Below are positions 10,194 to 20,841 of a DNA stretch of 64,000 bases, in pieces (positions within the stretch are counted from its first letter, which is position 1; each line of letters begins with the position of its first letter). Made by a program: the position numbers and the translations under genes. The notes under the pieces were generated by a model, which was not told the origin of the DNA, made no database searches, and worked only from the letters and a program-made list of their open reading frames with translations. The stretch comes from Amorphophallus konjac (taxonomy: Eukaryota; Streptophyta; Magnoliopsida; Alismatales; Araceae), in assembly GCA_022559845.1 (NCBI GenBank), contig CM040121.1, positions 344,198,243-344,262,242 of the forward strand. Direction: 5' to 3'.

Positions 10194-10947
10194 AACCTCA
10201 TCATGATCTGCTCCTTCCTGAGGTACATTCTCTCCTTGATTTTACAGTTGGTTCTAGATGGGTACCTGGTCGAGCCAAGACCACTTTTAGACAGGGTCGA
10301 CACCAGAGGGAAAAGGGGTCGACGCAGCAGCACTTTGCAGGAGAACGCGGTCACATGCCGACTGCTACCAGAAGGAGGCGGTCGCCTGAGGGCCGCGACT
10401 AGTCTAGAGCACAGGATAATGCGAGAAACTCAAGTGCTTTCTAATCTATTGGGTTTTTAGGGTACAACTAGCTCGGCGTCCTAGTGAGAATCCCAGACTC
10501 GCGGAGACTTACGGAGGCCTTGAAACATGATCACCTAGTCCGGCAGAAGGAATATCCGACAGAGAGGGTCACAAGTCCAAGAAGGTGTGCCTATCAAGTG
10601 CGTGTATAACTAATAGCAACGTATCAGAATACGCGCTATGTACTTAAGAAAGACTAGAGGTGAGAATGAAACGTGTGGAACAACGTTCAAAACACTAATA
10701 TAACGATTTCCACAAATCATGAGAAAAGTATCTTTATTACAAGACTACGATTTTGGCCTGAATTTAACATAAGATTAAAATAGATTCTAAAACATGATAT
10801 GGCACGAAATCTACCATGATTAATGGATAATATAACCAAAATCATGAATATAACGACATAACTAGGTATACGACCTAATTACTTAGGTTTAGCATAAATT
10901 TACAGGGGCTAATCTGCATTCTGTTTAGGGTTAACAAAAAACATAAT

Positions 10948-10997
10948 GCGGTCTAGGGAGAACCGCCTATTGGAAACCGCGGTCTATGATGGACCGC
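10948..10997. repeat. Two GCGGTC dyads in E 3' LTR
   Basis: GCGGTC, 7 bases, AACCGC at 10948-10966, and GCGGTC, 7 bases, GACCGC at 10979-10997. They lie downstream of the TATA box in the minus-strand transcript. Confidence 0.8.
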
Positions 10998-11751
10998 CTT
11001 TTGTCTTTCAAATAAAAGGTAAATATAGTGCGTGCAAGGCCTATTATAGGGCAACTAATGCATGGAAAACATGGTAACTGAAAGATAAAGCATGCTAGAA
11101 CATGATTGGGACATAGGAACGCATGTATATACATGATTTAAGTCAAAGCTCTTATCTTTTAATTGAGGGTTTAGGGTTATGCATGCAGTAAGAATTTAGA
11201 TGCGCAGTCATGATAAAACATGAAATTCTCTACATAAAGTGCATGAAACTTCAAGGTAAGAGAGGGCTTTTACTCCTAACACGTAGTTCAAGCCATCACG
11301 AGATAACCTACCTCTGGGACGGGCTCTAAAGTGCGAATTTTCCTCTGGAAGTATGCTCCCGTTCTTGCGCGTCCTGCGTAGAAACAACAACTTCCCGACC
11401 TTCTAAGTCCCTGACCTCTTGGTTTCCTAGCACGAGATTTGGAGGGTAGTGAGAAGACATAAAGATGAACAATTAATTCTAAAGACCAAACTTGAAATTA
11501 CCTCGGTTAGGGTTCCTAAATCTCTGATCTTTCTCGGAGAAACCCACTCGTTCCTGTGCGGTCTGCAGAGAACCAACGACTTTCGGGGCTTCTAACTTCT
11601 CAAGGTCTTGATCTCCTGGCATGGGATTTAGATGGGAATTAGACTAAACTAAAAGGAACAAAATCTTCTAAAGGACGAACTTGGGAAGACGATTCCTTAT
11701 CTTCGAAATACGCGCTCCAAAACTAGGATTCGCGCAGGGTGAAGTTCAGGC

Positions 11752-11761
11752 CTATTTATAG
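11752..11761 (-). promoter_or_regulatory. TATA box, E 3' LTR
   Basis: CTATAAATAG on the minus strand in a context shared with the other LTR (19574-19583) and with the LTRs of I, G and H. Confidence 0.6.
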
Positions 11762-11937
11762 GGTTTGGCCTAAGGTGCCTAGATTAGATCGAATTAGAGT
11801 CCTAGTTTGGAGTAAAATCGATCTCCAAGAGTTCTAGACTAGGTTGCCATGCCAGATAGCATCGAACTCGAGCAATTGAATGGGATAAAAATCCAAATTG
11901 TTTGGGTTTTATCAACCCCCTTTTATGGAAAATGAAC

Positions 11938-11990
11938 GCGGTCTGTCTGGGACCGCCTTCATCAGGACGCGGTCGCGCGATAGACCGCGT
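11938..11990. repeat. Two GCGGTC dyads upstream of the E TATA box
   Basis: GCGGTC, 7 bases, GACCGC at 11938-11956. ACGCGGTC, 8 bases, GACCGCGT at 11967-11990 has perfect 8-bp arms. Both are kept in the other LTR at 19759-19777 and about 19788-19811; the second has one arm change there. Confidence 0.85.
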
Positions 11991-12287
11991 TCTGGTGATT
12001 TTCTCAAAATTTTGGGATTTTTGGATTTATCCCTTATTTGCCCTATTTATCCAATTTAAATCCGAAGTTAGCCCTAATTACGTCTCTTTAGGTGGGCTTG
12101 GGCTTTAGGCTTGGAATTTGGTCTTTTGGGCCTATTTAGGTGGGCTTAGACTTTAATTATTGTTTGGTCTTTTAAATAATTGTTAATTAGTCAAAGTAGC
12201 CCATTAAATCTAATAATAGGCTTTATAACTCTATTTAATTCGTGAAAATCCCTGAAAAATTCCAGGATAATTTTCGGGGGTGCTACA

Positions 12288-12300
12288 CTCTCCCCCACTT
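12288..12300 (-). other. Polypurine tract of E
   Basis: On the minus strand AAGTGGGGGAGAG directly precedes TGTAGCACC, the LTR start. Confidence 0.8.
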
Positions 12301-12359
12301 AAAAGAATTTGGTCCCTAACTTCATTGCATGGGATTTATAGAGAGCGTAATTTTACTTA

Positions 12360-12865
12360 CATTCGAATAGCTCTGGGAATCTCTTGCCCATAGCTTCCTC
12401 CGTCTCCCATGTTGCGTCTTGGTCCGTATTTTTATTTCACTGGATTTTTATCATGCGAATAGTTTTATTCCAGAGTTGACGTATTTCTCGATCAATTATT
12501 TTGATTGGCCTTTGCTCGTACGTCAGATCCTTTTGAATCACCAGGTCGTCATTATTCACAACATGGAATGGGTCATAGACATACCTTTTAAGCATAGAAA
12601 CATGAAATACATCATAGACTCCAGCTAATTGAGGAGGCAAAGCAATCCGATATGCGACCTCGCCAACCCTTTCAAGAATTTCAAAAGGGCCGATATATCT
12701 CGGAGTGAGCTTGTCTTTGATGTCAAACCTTCGAATACCTCGACCTGGGGAAACTTTGAGGAACACGTGGTCTCCCACTTGAAATTTCAGGTCTTGCCTT
12801 CTATTATCAGCATATGATTTTTGTCTATCTTGAGCTATCTGGAATCGCTCTCGAATAAGCTTCAC
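12360..12865 (-). pseudogene. E integrase C-terminus and chromodomain-like tail
   Basis: The peptide has the GPY/F block (KLTPRYIGPFEILERVG), then DVFHVSMLKRYV, then YEQRPIKIIDRE. A TGA near 12436 (expected Trp) interrupts the tail, after which DATWETEEAMGKRFPELF continues in the same frame. This tail corresponds to the CHDCR-type chromodomain that targets chromovirus integration to heterochromatin. The upstream end is cut from the integrase core by a frameshift or stop near 12890. Confidence 0.85.
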
Positions 12866-13039
12866 TTTCTCGGTGGTATCCCGAATGAGTTCAGGGCCGA
12901 GAAATTATTTTTCCCCAACTTCATTCCAGCAGATAGGTGAGCGGCAGTTTCTTCCATATAGAGCCTCGAATGGTGCCATTTGAATGTTAACTTGATAGCT
13001 ATTGTTGTAGGCAAACTCCACTAGAGACAAGTGATCGTG

Positions 13040-13534
13040 TCAACTCCCACCAAAATCAATAGCATAAGCCTGGATCATATCTTCTATCACTTGATTTGTT
13101 CTCTCAGTTTGACCATCGATTTGCAGATGGAAAGCAGTGCTAAAGTTTAGTCGAGTCCCTAAGGAATGTTGTAAATCCTTCCAAAATTGTGATGTAAAAC
13201 GAGGGTCTCGATCAGATATAATAGTGACAGGGACACCGTGTAGCTTGACAATTTCTTTCATATACAAAGCTGCTAATATATCCACAGACCATCGGCTTTT
13301 GATTGGTAGAAAATGTGCAGATTTAGTCAATCGGTTTATGATCACCCATATACCATCATGTCCACCTCTTGTCTTTGGCAGACCCATAATGAAATCCATC
13401 TCTATATTTTCCCACTTCCATTCGGGAATTTCTAAGGGATGAAGTTTTCCAGCGGGCTTTAGATGTTCTGCCTTGACTTGCTGGCAAGTGAGGCATCGAG
13501 ATACAAAATCCGCTCTCTTTTCATGTTGGGCCAC
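13040..13534 (-). pseudogene. E integrase catalytic core
   Basis: Shows RCLTCQQVK (second half of the H2C2 zinc finger), ENIEMDFIMGLP (first Asp), ISDRDPRFTSQFW (second Asp) and QTERTNQVIEDM (Glu of the DDE triad, preceded by HLQIDG in place of the usual HPQTDG). It inserts the element's cDNA into chromosomes. All three acidic residues are visible, but the frame ends at FGGS with a stop at 13040, and the link to the RNase H region is shifted. Confidence 0.9.
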
Positions 13535-14088
13535 CAGAAATTCTTTTTTAAATCTTGGTACATCTTGGTAGCACCAGGGTGAATAGCATACCTTGATTTA
13601 TGAGCTTCTTCCATAATCAACCTCTTAGTGTCGGCATGATCCGACACACAAAGGCGACCCAATAGCCTTCCCTCAGTCGAAACAGAAAATTCCGACTGTT
13701 GATCAATATTAGTTTTGATCTCCATTAATGTGAGGTCATTATCTTGCAACTTGACTAAGTCTTCTATGATTGTGGGTTGCGACCGGATATTAGCAATAAC
13801 GGCTCTTTCTTCTTCTGCATCAACATCTAGATTCAAATTTGCAAAATCTTCTATAAGATTAGTCGTACCTTTCTTGAGACTTGCTAGAGTTGCCAAAGGT
13901 TTCCTGCTGAGAGCATCTGCTACAGCATTTGTCTTACCAGGGTGGTATTGTATAGAAAAGTCGAAGTCCTTTAAATATTCCTGCCATTTTCTTTGCCTCA
14001 TATTCAAATCTTTATGGGTGAAGATATACATCAGACTTTTATGGTCCGAAAATATGGTGAATTTCTCCCCATAGAGGAATGTCGCCAT
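13459..14088 (-). pseudogene. E RNase H end and integrase zinc finger start
   Basis: [18 protein letters not shown] and YHPGKTNAVADALSRKP are the C-terminal half of the Ty3/gypsy RNase H. The histidines of the integrase H2C2 finger follow near IHPGATKMYQDLKKNFWWP. It overlaps the upstream RT frame by about 60 bases in another frame, showing a frameshift around 14080. Confidence 0.88.
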
Positions 14089-14723
14089 ATCTTCAAAGCG
14101 AAGATACCAACAACTAACTCTAGATTATGAACTGGGTAGTTCTCTTCATGACGCTTCAATTGTCTTGAAGCATAGCAGATTACTTTGCCATTCTGCATAA
14201 GGACACAACTAAGGCCAATGCCAGATGCATCCGTGTAGACTTCAAAGCCACCACCTTCAACAGGTAGTGCTAATACAGGTGCGGTGGTGAGATGTTCCTT
14301 GAGGGTTAGAAGATTATCCTCACAGTCCTTCGACCATATAAAGGGATTCTCCTTTCTTGTGAGTCCGGTCAAATGGACAACGATTTTAGAGAAATCCTTG
14401 ATAAATCGCCTATAATAGCCAACCAGACCGATAAAACTCCTGACTTTGGATACGGTCGTTGGTCGACTCCAGTTCTTGACAGCTTCATCTTTTGAAGGAT
14501 CCACAACGATACCTTCCTTTGAGATAATGTGGCCAAGGAATGAGACCTCCTTTAGCCAGAACTCGCATTTGTTGAGCTTCGCATAAGTTGATGTTCCCTT
14601 AGTGTTTGCAAGACTATCCTTAAAGTGTTCTTCAAGATCCTCCTTGGTCTTGTAGTATATGAGAATGTCATCAATGAAAACGACCACGAATCGGTCGAGA
14701 TAGGGTCTGAAAACATTATTCAT
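14031..14723 (-). pseudogene. E reverse transcriptase palm/thumb and RNase H start
   Basis: [11 protein letters not shown] holds the catalytic Asp pair (IDD form of YxDD). [19 protein letters not shown] and [19 protein letters not shown] follow, then the RNase H start [16 protein letters not shown] with its first Asp. It is joined to the preceding frame by a frameshift near 14720, within the usual FGLTNAP...FM motif. Confidence 0.9.
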
Positions 14724-15879
14724 AAGTTGCGTAAAAGTAGCAAGGGCATTGGTTTAACCCAAATGGCATAACCACAAACTCATAGTGCCCATATCTGCTC
14801 CGGAAAGCAGTTTTGTAAATGTCTTCATCTTTAATTCTCAGCTGATGATAACCAGACCTGAGGTCAATCTTTGAGAAATACTCCGCTCTAGAGATTTGAT
14901 CAAATAGCTCATCGATACGCGGCAATGGATATTTATTCTTGATGGTGAGTTGATTCAACTGCCGGTAGTCGATGCATAACCTGAGAGATCCGTCCTTCTT
15001 CCCGACGAACAAGACCGGCGCATCCCAAGGGGATGTGCTGGGTCGAATAAAGCCTTCCTCTAATAACTCCTGAAGTTGCTTCTTCAACTCTTTAAGTTCT
15101 GTGGGGGACATCTTGTAGGGAGCTATTGAAACAGGTGCTGCTCCAGGAATGAGTTCAATAGAGAAGTTTAGTAGTTCGGATGGAAAGACATCAGGGAACT
15201 CTTTTACAATAGGGAATTCTTCTAGAATGATTTCCTTAGACTTGGTGATAATCACGGAAGCAAGGAAATCTTCACAACCTTGCGAGATGAGTTTGCAGGC
15301 TTTAAGAGAAGGAATGAGAATAGGATGCTTCCTATACTTGATGCCAAGGAAAGAAACTTGTGGGAGATCCGGTTTGTGGAAAGAGATTGTCCTATTGCGA
15401 CAATTTATATCGGCGTAATGGTCACATAACCAATCTACGTCTAGAATGGCATCGCAGCCTTCCATGTCAAGGCATACGAGATTTGCGGGAAGATTATGGC
15501 CTTCTATAGTCACTTCACTATCCAGGTAGTGGGTTGTAAGATTGGTTCTGGGACCCAAGGGTGTTGTGATAGCTAGGTCCGAAGGCAAAGGAACATGTGA
15601 AACTTGCAAAGTTTTAGCAGAAGCAGTAGATATAAAGGAATGAGAAGCACCAATATCAAATAGTACAAAAGCAGGATGGAAATAAATTTGAACGGTACCT
15701 TCCATCAACCCATCATTCTTGGGTGCTTCCTCGTCTAGTACAGCATTAAGACGAGCCTGCCGCCTACGCCCGCAATTATAAGTTTGGGCAATTTGGCATG
15801 CGATGCTCCTGGCTTCCACAGCGTAAGCAAGTGCCGAGACGCTTCTAGCACTCTTCGGCCGAATGACCGAACTTCTCAC
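14716..15879 (-). pseudogene. E protease and N-terminal half of reverse transcriptase
   Basis: The 387-residue open stretch has an aspartic protease motif [11 protein letters not shown] (about residue 73; Asp kept, Thr of DTG changed to Ile). RT begins around residue 280: [47 protein letters not shown] with a catalytic Asp, and FVVMPFGL. The first residues are frame-shifted gag end. The frame breaks after FGLNQ. Confidence 0.9.
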
Positions 15880-16695
15880 GGAAAGAGCAAGCCGTCATGA
15901 CTTGCTTTTCCTCTTCTTTGACCTTATTTTTGTTATTGTCGCCATTCCCATTACGGGACCTCTTCTTGTTATCACGAGACTTGTAGGACCCCATGATACT
16001 AAATTTCTCTTCTTTTCGTCCGCATTTGTCAAACCTCCGGCTTGACTCCTCGCCCTTTCTTTTGAATTTCTCGACCTTTTTCAAGGTCCTTTCGCATAAA
16101 TGAGCTCTGTGGACTATCTTCGTATAGGTACGGATATTTTGAGGTCCAAGTTGATTTATAAAGACGGTCCTCAATCCGTCCATAAAGCGATTTGCCTTCA
16201 AGATCTCCGTAGCCACCAGGTGTGGAGCATAAGGTGCCAGACGAGAAAATTGAAGCTCGTACTCCGCCACGAACATCATACCCTGTCTTAAAGAGGCAAA
16301 TTTCGCGGCCTTTCGTTCGCAGGCATGCTCTGAGAAATATTTCTCTCGGAAGAGCTCAAGGAACTCCTCCCAAATAATATGATCATTTTGAAGATGGGCA
16401 GAAGTGGCCTTCCACCATGTTCGGGCATCTTTATTAAGTTGAAATGCAGCAAGTAAGACCTTCTCTTGGTCGGGGCATTGCATAACATTGAAATCCGGTT
16501 CATCTCATCGATCCAATTTTCAGCTTAGTTCGGATTAGAGGAACCGGAGAACTGTGGAGGATTCATACTCCGGAAGTTGGGATGTAAGTCACCAGTGCTT
16601 GCCCTCGCGCCAGCTTGGGCCACCGTTTGGAGTGCCTGGGTAAGACCCGCAACAGTTTGTTGCATAGCTTCCCAGTTTGCACAATTTGCGGCCAT
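15845..16695 (-). pseudogene. E gag
   Basis: The likely start is the ATG at 16695 (MAANCANW). The N-terminal piece carries a TAA near 16530 and a frameshift near 16490. From 16483 the capsid domain is open: WKATSAHLQ, FLELFREKYF, QGMMFVAEYELQFSRLAPYAP, NRFMDGLR. A Lys/Arg/Asn-rich tail and the start of a zinc knuckle ([14 protein letters not shown]; second Cys changed to Arg-Glu) follow. It forms the particle shell in functional relatives. The frame shifts into the protease stretch at about 15850. Confidence 0.88.
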
Positions 16696-16903
16696 CGTGA
16701 GAATGAGGTGCCTGAGAAAATAAACAATTTGTTATTTTCCTATGGAATTTAAGGGAGTTAACCTATAGAGAATTTCTAAATAACGATCTCATCCCGGGCT
16801 CTACCCAGTCCTCACATGTGTTCGGAAATTTCTTCCTAATTCATAGGTATGGGTCCTTAAACTTTGGACTTAGCTTATGACATTTTTCTAAGACTTATGC
16901 CTA

Positions 16904-16917
16904 GGCTCTGATGCCAA
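16904..16917 (-). other. Primer binding site of E
   Basis: On the minus strand TTGGCATCAGAGCC lies 6 bases from the LTR end. It resembles the initiator Met-tRNA site (TGGTATCAGAGC) with one change. Confidence 0.8.
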
Positions 16918-18085
16918 TTTAACTGTCACGCCCCGAGATATGCAGCGGAATTAAGTCGAGAACGTGAACAGCCGGCAATACGTCTCAAGCTAGCAATATA
17001 ATCAGAGTGCTAAACATTCACACATAAGAAGAGGAATGCACAAGATCATATACTCAAAATCCAACTTTTATTGAATAATAATCAAGGTACTCTTATATTC
17101 GACTCTTTGACATTTCAATTCACTAGACTCAATAAAAGAAAATTACATAGTTGACTCATGACACTCTAGCATTCTAGGGCTTCTCTCGTTCTTTAATCGC
17201 TCTCGCCCTCGGATCCGTCATTCGAGAAATTTGAATCCGATTCACTAGAATTTCTTGAAAATGATTGGAAAAGTAAGGAATGAGCACACTTGCCCAGTAG
17301 GTATTTTTGTATCAACATGAAGGCATATTTAAGTAATTAACATTTTAGCTCTAGCGGCAAGATAAAGAAAATACGATAAAACATACGAATAAGACCAAAG
17401 TAACACTAGCAACATGACATGAACTATAGAGACATGAAGATTATGAGCATGATTAAGCAAGAATAACATGGCCTTTCATTAACGAGATTATACTAGTATG
17501 TAACGAGAATGTACTTTCATAACCTTGATAAGGCTATACACTAGAAAGTCATGTAGCAAGCAAGCACGTTAATTTCATCATGAGTCTCGTGGATTTCACC
17601 CGTTTATAAAAAAAGTACTCTCAGCGCAATACGACGCCAGTGTTCATCATACCCCATGATTTACAGTATGTTTTCGACCATCTGTCGAGGGGGCTAGCGT
17701 GGAGACCTTGGACACTGTCCGTGCCCGCTCATGTATCTTCAAGTTATAAATCAAGCTACTTTCACGAGTAAAATAAATATAGGCCAATAATGTCAAGTTC
17801 AAACAATAGGTTCATGATAACGACATCAAGGTAAGAGCGTACCAAAAATGATTCATGAGAGTTCTAAGGATGAATTAATTAAACATTATGCCACGGAGGA
17901 ATTCCGGCAGCATAACGGTACATTTTTATAGTTCCATAACGCATTAATGAGTCATTTACCAAGGTGTTGGGTTCCTAATAATCAGAAGACTATATGAGAA
18001 CGGAGTAATGTTAACCCTTTGGTCAAACCACGGGTTAGACACAATCTGGGAGAACGTGGTCTCACGGGGACCGTTTCTTGAAGTA

Positions 18086-18216
18086 GCGGTCGAGTCAAGA
18101 CCACTTTTAGACAGGGTCGACGCCAGAAGGAAAAGGGGTCGACGCATCAGCACTTTGCAGGAGAACGCGGTCACATGCCGACCGCTACCAGAAGGAGGCG
18201 GTCGCCTGAGGGCCGC
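18086..18216. repeat. Cluster of three GCGGTC dyads in E 5' LTR
   Basis: GCGGTC with GACC at 18086-18102; GCGGTC, 7 bases, GACCGC at 18167-18185; GCGGTC, 7 bases, GGCCGC at 18198-18216. The same cluster is in the other LTR at 10267-10400 with small differences. Confidence 0.8.
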
Positions 18217-18769
18217 GACTAGTCCAGAGTGCAGGAAAATGTGAGAAACTCAAGTGCTTTCTAATCCATTGGGTTTTTAAGGCACAACCAGCTCGGCGTC
18301 CTAGTGGGAATCCCAAGCTCGCGGAGACTTACGGAGGCCGTGAAACATGATCACTTAGTCCGGCAGAAGGAATATCTGACGGAGAGAATCACAAGTCCAA
18401 GAAGGTGTGCCTGTCAAGTGTGTGTGTAACTAATAGCAACATACCAGAATACGCGCTATGTACTTAAGAAAGACTAGAGGTGAGAATGAAACGTGCGGAA
18501 CAGCGTTCAAAACACTAATATAACGATTTCCACAAATCATGAGAAAAGTATCTTTATTACAAGACTATATGATTTTGGCATGAAATTAACATAAGATTAA
18601 AATAGGTTCTAAAACATGATATAGCACGAAATCTACCATGATTAATGCATAATATAACCAAAATCATGAATATAACGACATAATTAGGTATAGGACCTAA
18701 TTACTTAGGCTTAGCATATATTTATAGGGGCTAATCTGCATTTTGTTTAGGGTTAACAAAAATCATAAT

Positions 18770-18819
18770 GCGGTCTAGGGAGAATCGCCTATTGGAAACC
18801 GCAGTCTCTGATGGACTGC
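18770..18819. repeat. Two GCGGTC-type dyads with paired arm changes
   Basis: GCGGTC, 7 bases, AATCGC at 18770-18788, and GCAGTC, 7 bases, GACTGC at 18801-18819. The second equals GCGGTC/GACCGC of the other LTR (10979-10997) with both arms changed so that they still pair. Confidence 0.85.
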
Positions 18820-19573
18820 CTTCTGTCTTTCAAATAGAAGGTAAAAATAGTGCGTGCAAGGCCTATTATAGGGCAACTAATGCATGGAAAACATGGTAAC
18901 TGAAAGATAAAGCATGCTAGAACATGATTGGGACATAGGAACGCATGTATTTACATGATTTAAGTCAAAGTTCCTATCTTTTAATTAAGGGTGCAGGGTT
19001 ATGCATGCAGTAAGAATCTAGATGCGCAGTCATGATAAAACATGAAATTCTCTACATACGGTGCATGAAACTTCAAGGAGAGAGTGGGCTTTTACTTCTA
19101 ACACGTAGTTCAAGCCATCATGAGATAACCTACCTCTGGGACGGGCTCTAAAGTGCGAATTTTCCTCTGGAAGTATGCTCCTGTTCCTGCGCGTCCTGCG
19201 TAGAAACAACAACTTCCCGACCTTCTAAGTCCCTGACCTCTTGGTTTCCTAGCACGAGATTTGGAGGGTAGTGAGAAGACATAAAGATGAACAATTAATT
19301 CTAAAGACCAAACTTGAAATTACCTCGATTAGGGTTCCTAAATCTCTGATCTTTTTCGGAGAAACCCATTCGTTCCTGTGCGGTCTGCAGAGAACCAGCG
19401 ACTTCCGGGGCTTCTAACTTCTCAAGGTCTTGATCTCCTGGCATGGGATTTAGATGGGAATTAGACAAAACTAAAAGGGACAAAATCTTCTAAAGGACGA
19501 ACATGGGAAGACGATTCCTTACCTTCGAAATACGCGCTCCAAAATTAGGGTTCGCGCAGGTCGAAGTTCAGGC

Positions 19574-19583
19574 CTATTTATAG
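19574..19583 (-). promoter_or_regulatory. TATA box, E 5' LTR
   Basis: CTATAAATAG on the minus strand, followed downstream by AGGCCTGAACTTCG. This would be the promoter of E; nothing is known of its activity. Confidence 0.6.
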
Positions 19584-20110
19584 GGTTTGGCCTAAGGTGG
19601 TTAGATTAGATCGAATTAGAGTCCTAGTTTGGAGTAAAATCGATCTCCAAGAGTTTTAGACTAGGTTGTCATGTCAGATAGCATCGAACTCTAGTAATTG
19701 AATGGGATAAAAATTCAAATTTTCTGGGTTTTATCAACCCCGTGTACGGAAAATGAACGCGGTCTGTCTGGGACCGCCTTCATCAGGACACGGTCGCTCG
19801 ATAGACCGCGTTCTGGTGATTTTCCCGAAATTTTTCGATTTTCCGATTTATCCCTTATTTGCCTTGTTTATCCAATTTAAATCCGAAGTTTGCCCTAATT
19901 ACGTCTCTTTAGGTGGGCTTGGGCCTAAAAGGCTTAGAATTTGGTCTTTTGGGCCTATTTTGGTGGGCTTAGACTTTAATTATTGTTTGGTCTTTTAAAT
20001 AATTGTTAATTAGCCAAAATAGCCCATTAAATCTAATAATAGGCTTAATAACTCTATTTAATTCCTGAAAATCCTCGAAAAATTGCAGGATAATTTTCAG
20101 GGGTGCTACA

Positions 20111-20152
20111 TGCATGCACACATGCATGTGGCACACGCGTGCACACACACTA
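20111..20152. repeat. TGCATG/CACA microsatellite
   Basis: Alternating TGCATGCACACATGCATG and CACACAC runs immediately right of E. E's insertion point is inside or beside it. Confidence 0.7.
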
Positions 20153-20841
20153 CCGTTTGGGTCTGCTGCACTCACCCCCAGGAACTCCCATCTTGTTCCC
20201 AGGAATTTCATGAGAAATGCCCCATTCCTTTGTATGTCTGTTTGGTATGTGTAGAAGATACAGGAAGCCTTTAAGTTAGGGACTCTTGCTAATGAATCAA
20301 TTTGATGAGTGAATGGTAACCAATAAGTGTCAGATTCTTATTTCATAATATGTAATAACATCATCCGCCAACTACTGTAATTATTGTCAGTTAATCAAGC
20401 TGTTCCACAGGAAAACGGAGGTAGGTTAAACCATTAAAGTCTGAAATTACATTTCAATTAAGTTTCAGGAGGCTTTTCTTATACCTTGGCTTGTCCACAC
20501 GCAAAGCAGAAACTGGGTTTAGTTGTGAAGAAGTGCCATGTTACTTCTAATGGAAGGGAGAATAGTATCTCCAGTTCGCGGCCCCATTGATATAGAATTT
20601 GATCTGTTGTATTTTTCATGTGATGGAAGAGGCTGTGGAGGATGGAGTGACAGATAAACTACGGTTGGATGGGATAAAGGAGTATTTTTCATTGCCACCC
20701 TTATCACTTTACCAGTGGTGGTTGCACTAGGATGATATGCCTTCTGTTTACTTTGCTTCCATTCAAATCCAGTTTTTTTTTTTACAGGGAGACCATTGAT
20801 GGCTCTTGTGCGGAGACTTATGGATGACATCAAGTTGAGAG
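20153..20841. other. Non-repetitive intron-like sequence
   Basis: AT-rich sequence with only short open frames and no recognised domain. It is taken as intron sequence upstream of the mannosidase exon, which is inference from position. Confidence 0.35.

Larger units (their letters stand above)
6105..10267 (-). mobile_element. Element A: minus-strand gag-bearing retrotransposon fragment
   Basis: Minus-strand gag-like pieces run from 10193 to 6105 and match element B piece by piece (N-terminal part, capsid core, zinc modules, basic C-terminus). Both ends are lost: at 6105 the reading frame is cut by J's LTR, and at 10267 the sequence jumps into a truncated LTR of element E. No pol was recognised. 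The family could be non-autonomous, or its pol may simply lie outside. Confidence 0.75.
10268..12287 (-). mobile_element. Truncated 3' LTR of E
   Basis: Aligns over its whole 2,020 bases with 18090-20110 with few differences. It ends GGTGCTACA at the polypurine tract. The remaining 1,166 bases of the LTR (the U5 side) are missing; the break at 10267/10268 joins it to A. Confidence 0.85.
10268..20110 (-). mobile_element. Element E: Tekay-like Ty3/gypsy chromovirus, defective
   Basis: Minus-strand element with two related LTRs, a Met-tRNA-type primer site at 16904-16917, a polypurine tract at 12288-12300, and gag, PR, RT, RNase H, IN and chromodomain-like tail in that order. The 3' LTR lacks 1.17 kb that the 5' LTR has (16924-18089), so no left target duplication remains. 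At least four frameshifts and two stops break the polyprotein. The integrase tail (YEQRPIKIIDRE followed by ATWETEEAM) is of the type found in the Tekay/Del lineage; the lineage call is from memory of that motif. Confidence 0.85.
16924..20110 (-). mobile_element. 5' LTR of E, full length
   Basis: On the plus strand it runs from TGTCACGCCCCG to GGTGCTACA, 3,187 bases. It contains at least seven GCGGTC-type dyads on both sides of its TATA box. Right-flank bases are TGCAT; the matching left target duplication is lost. Confidence 0.85.
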
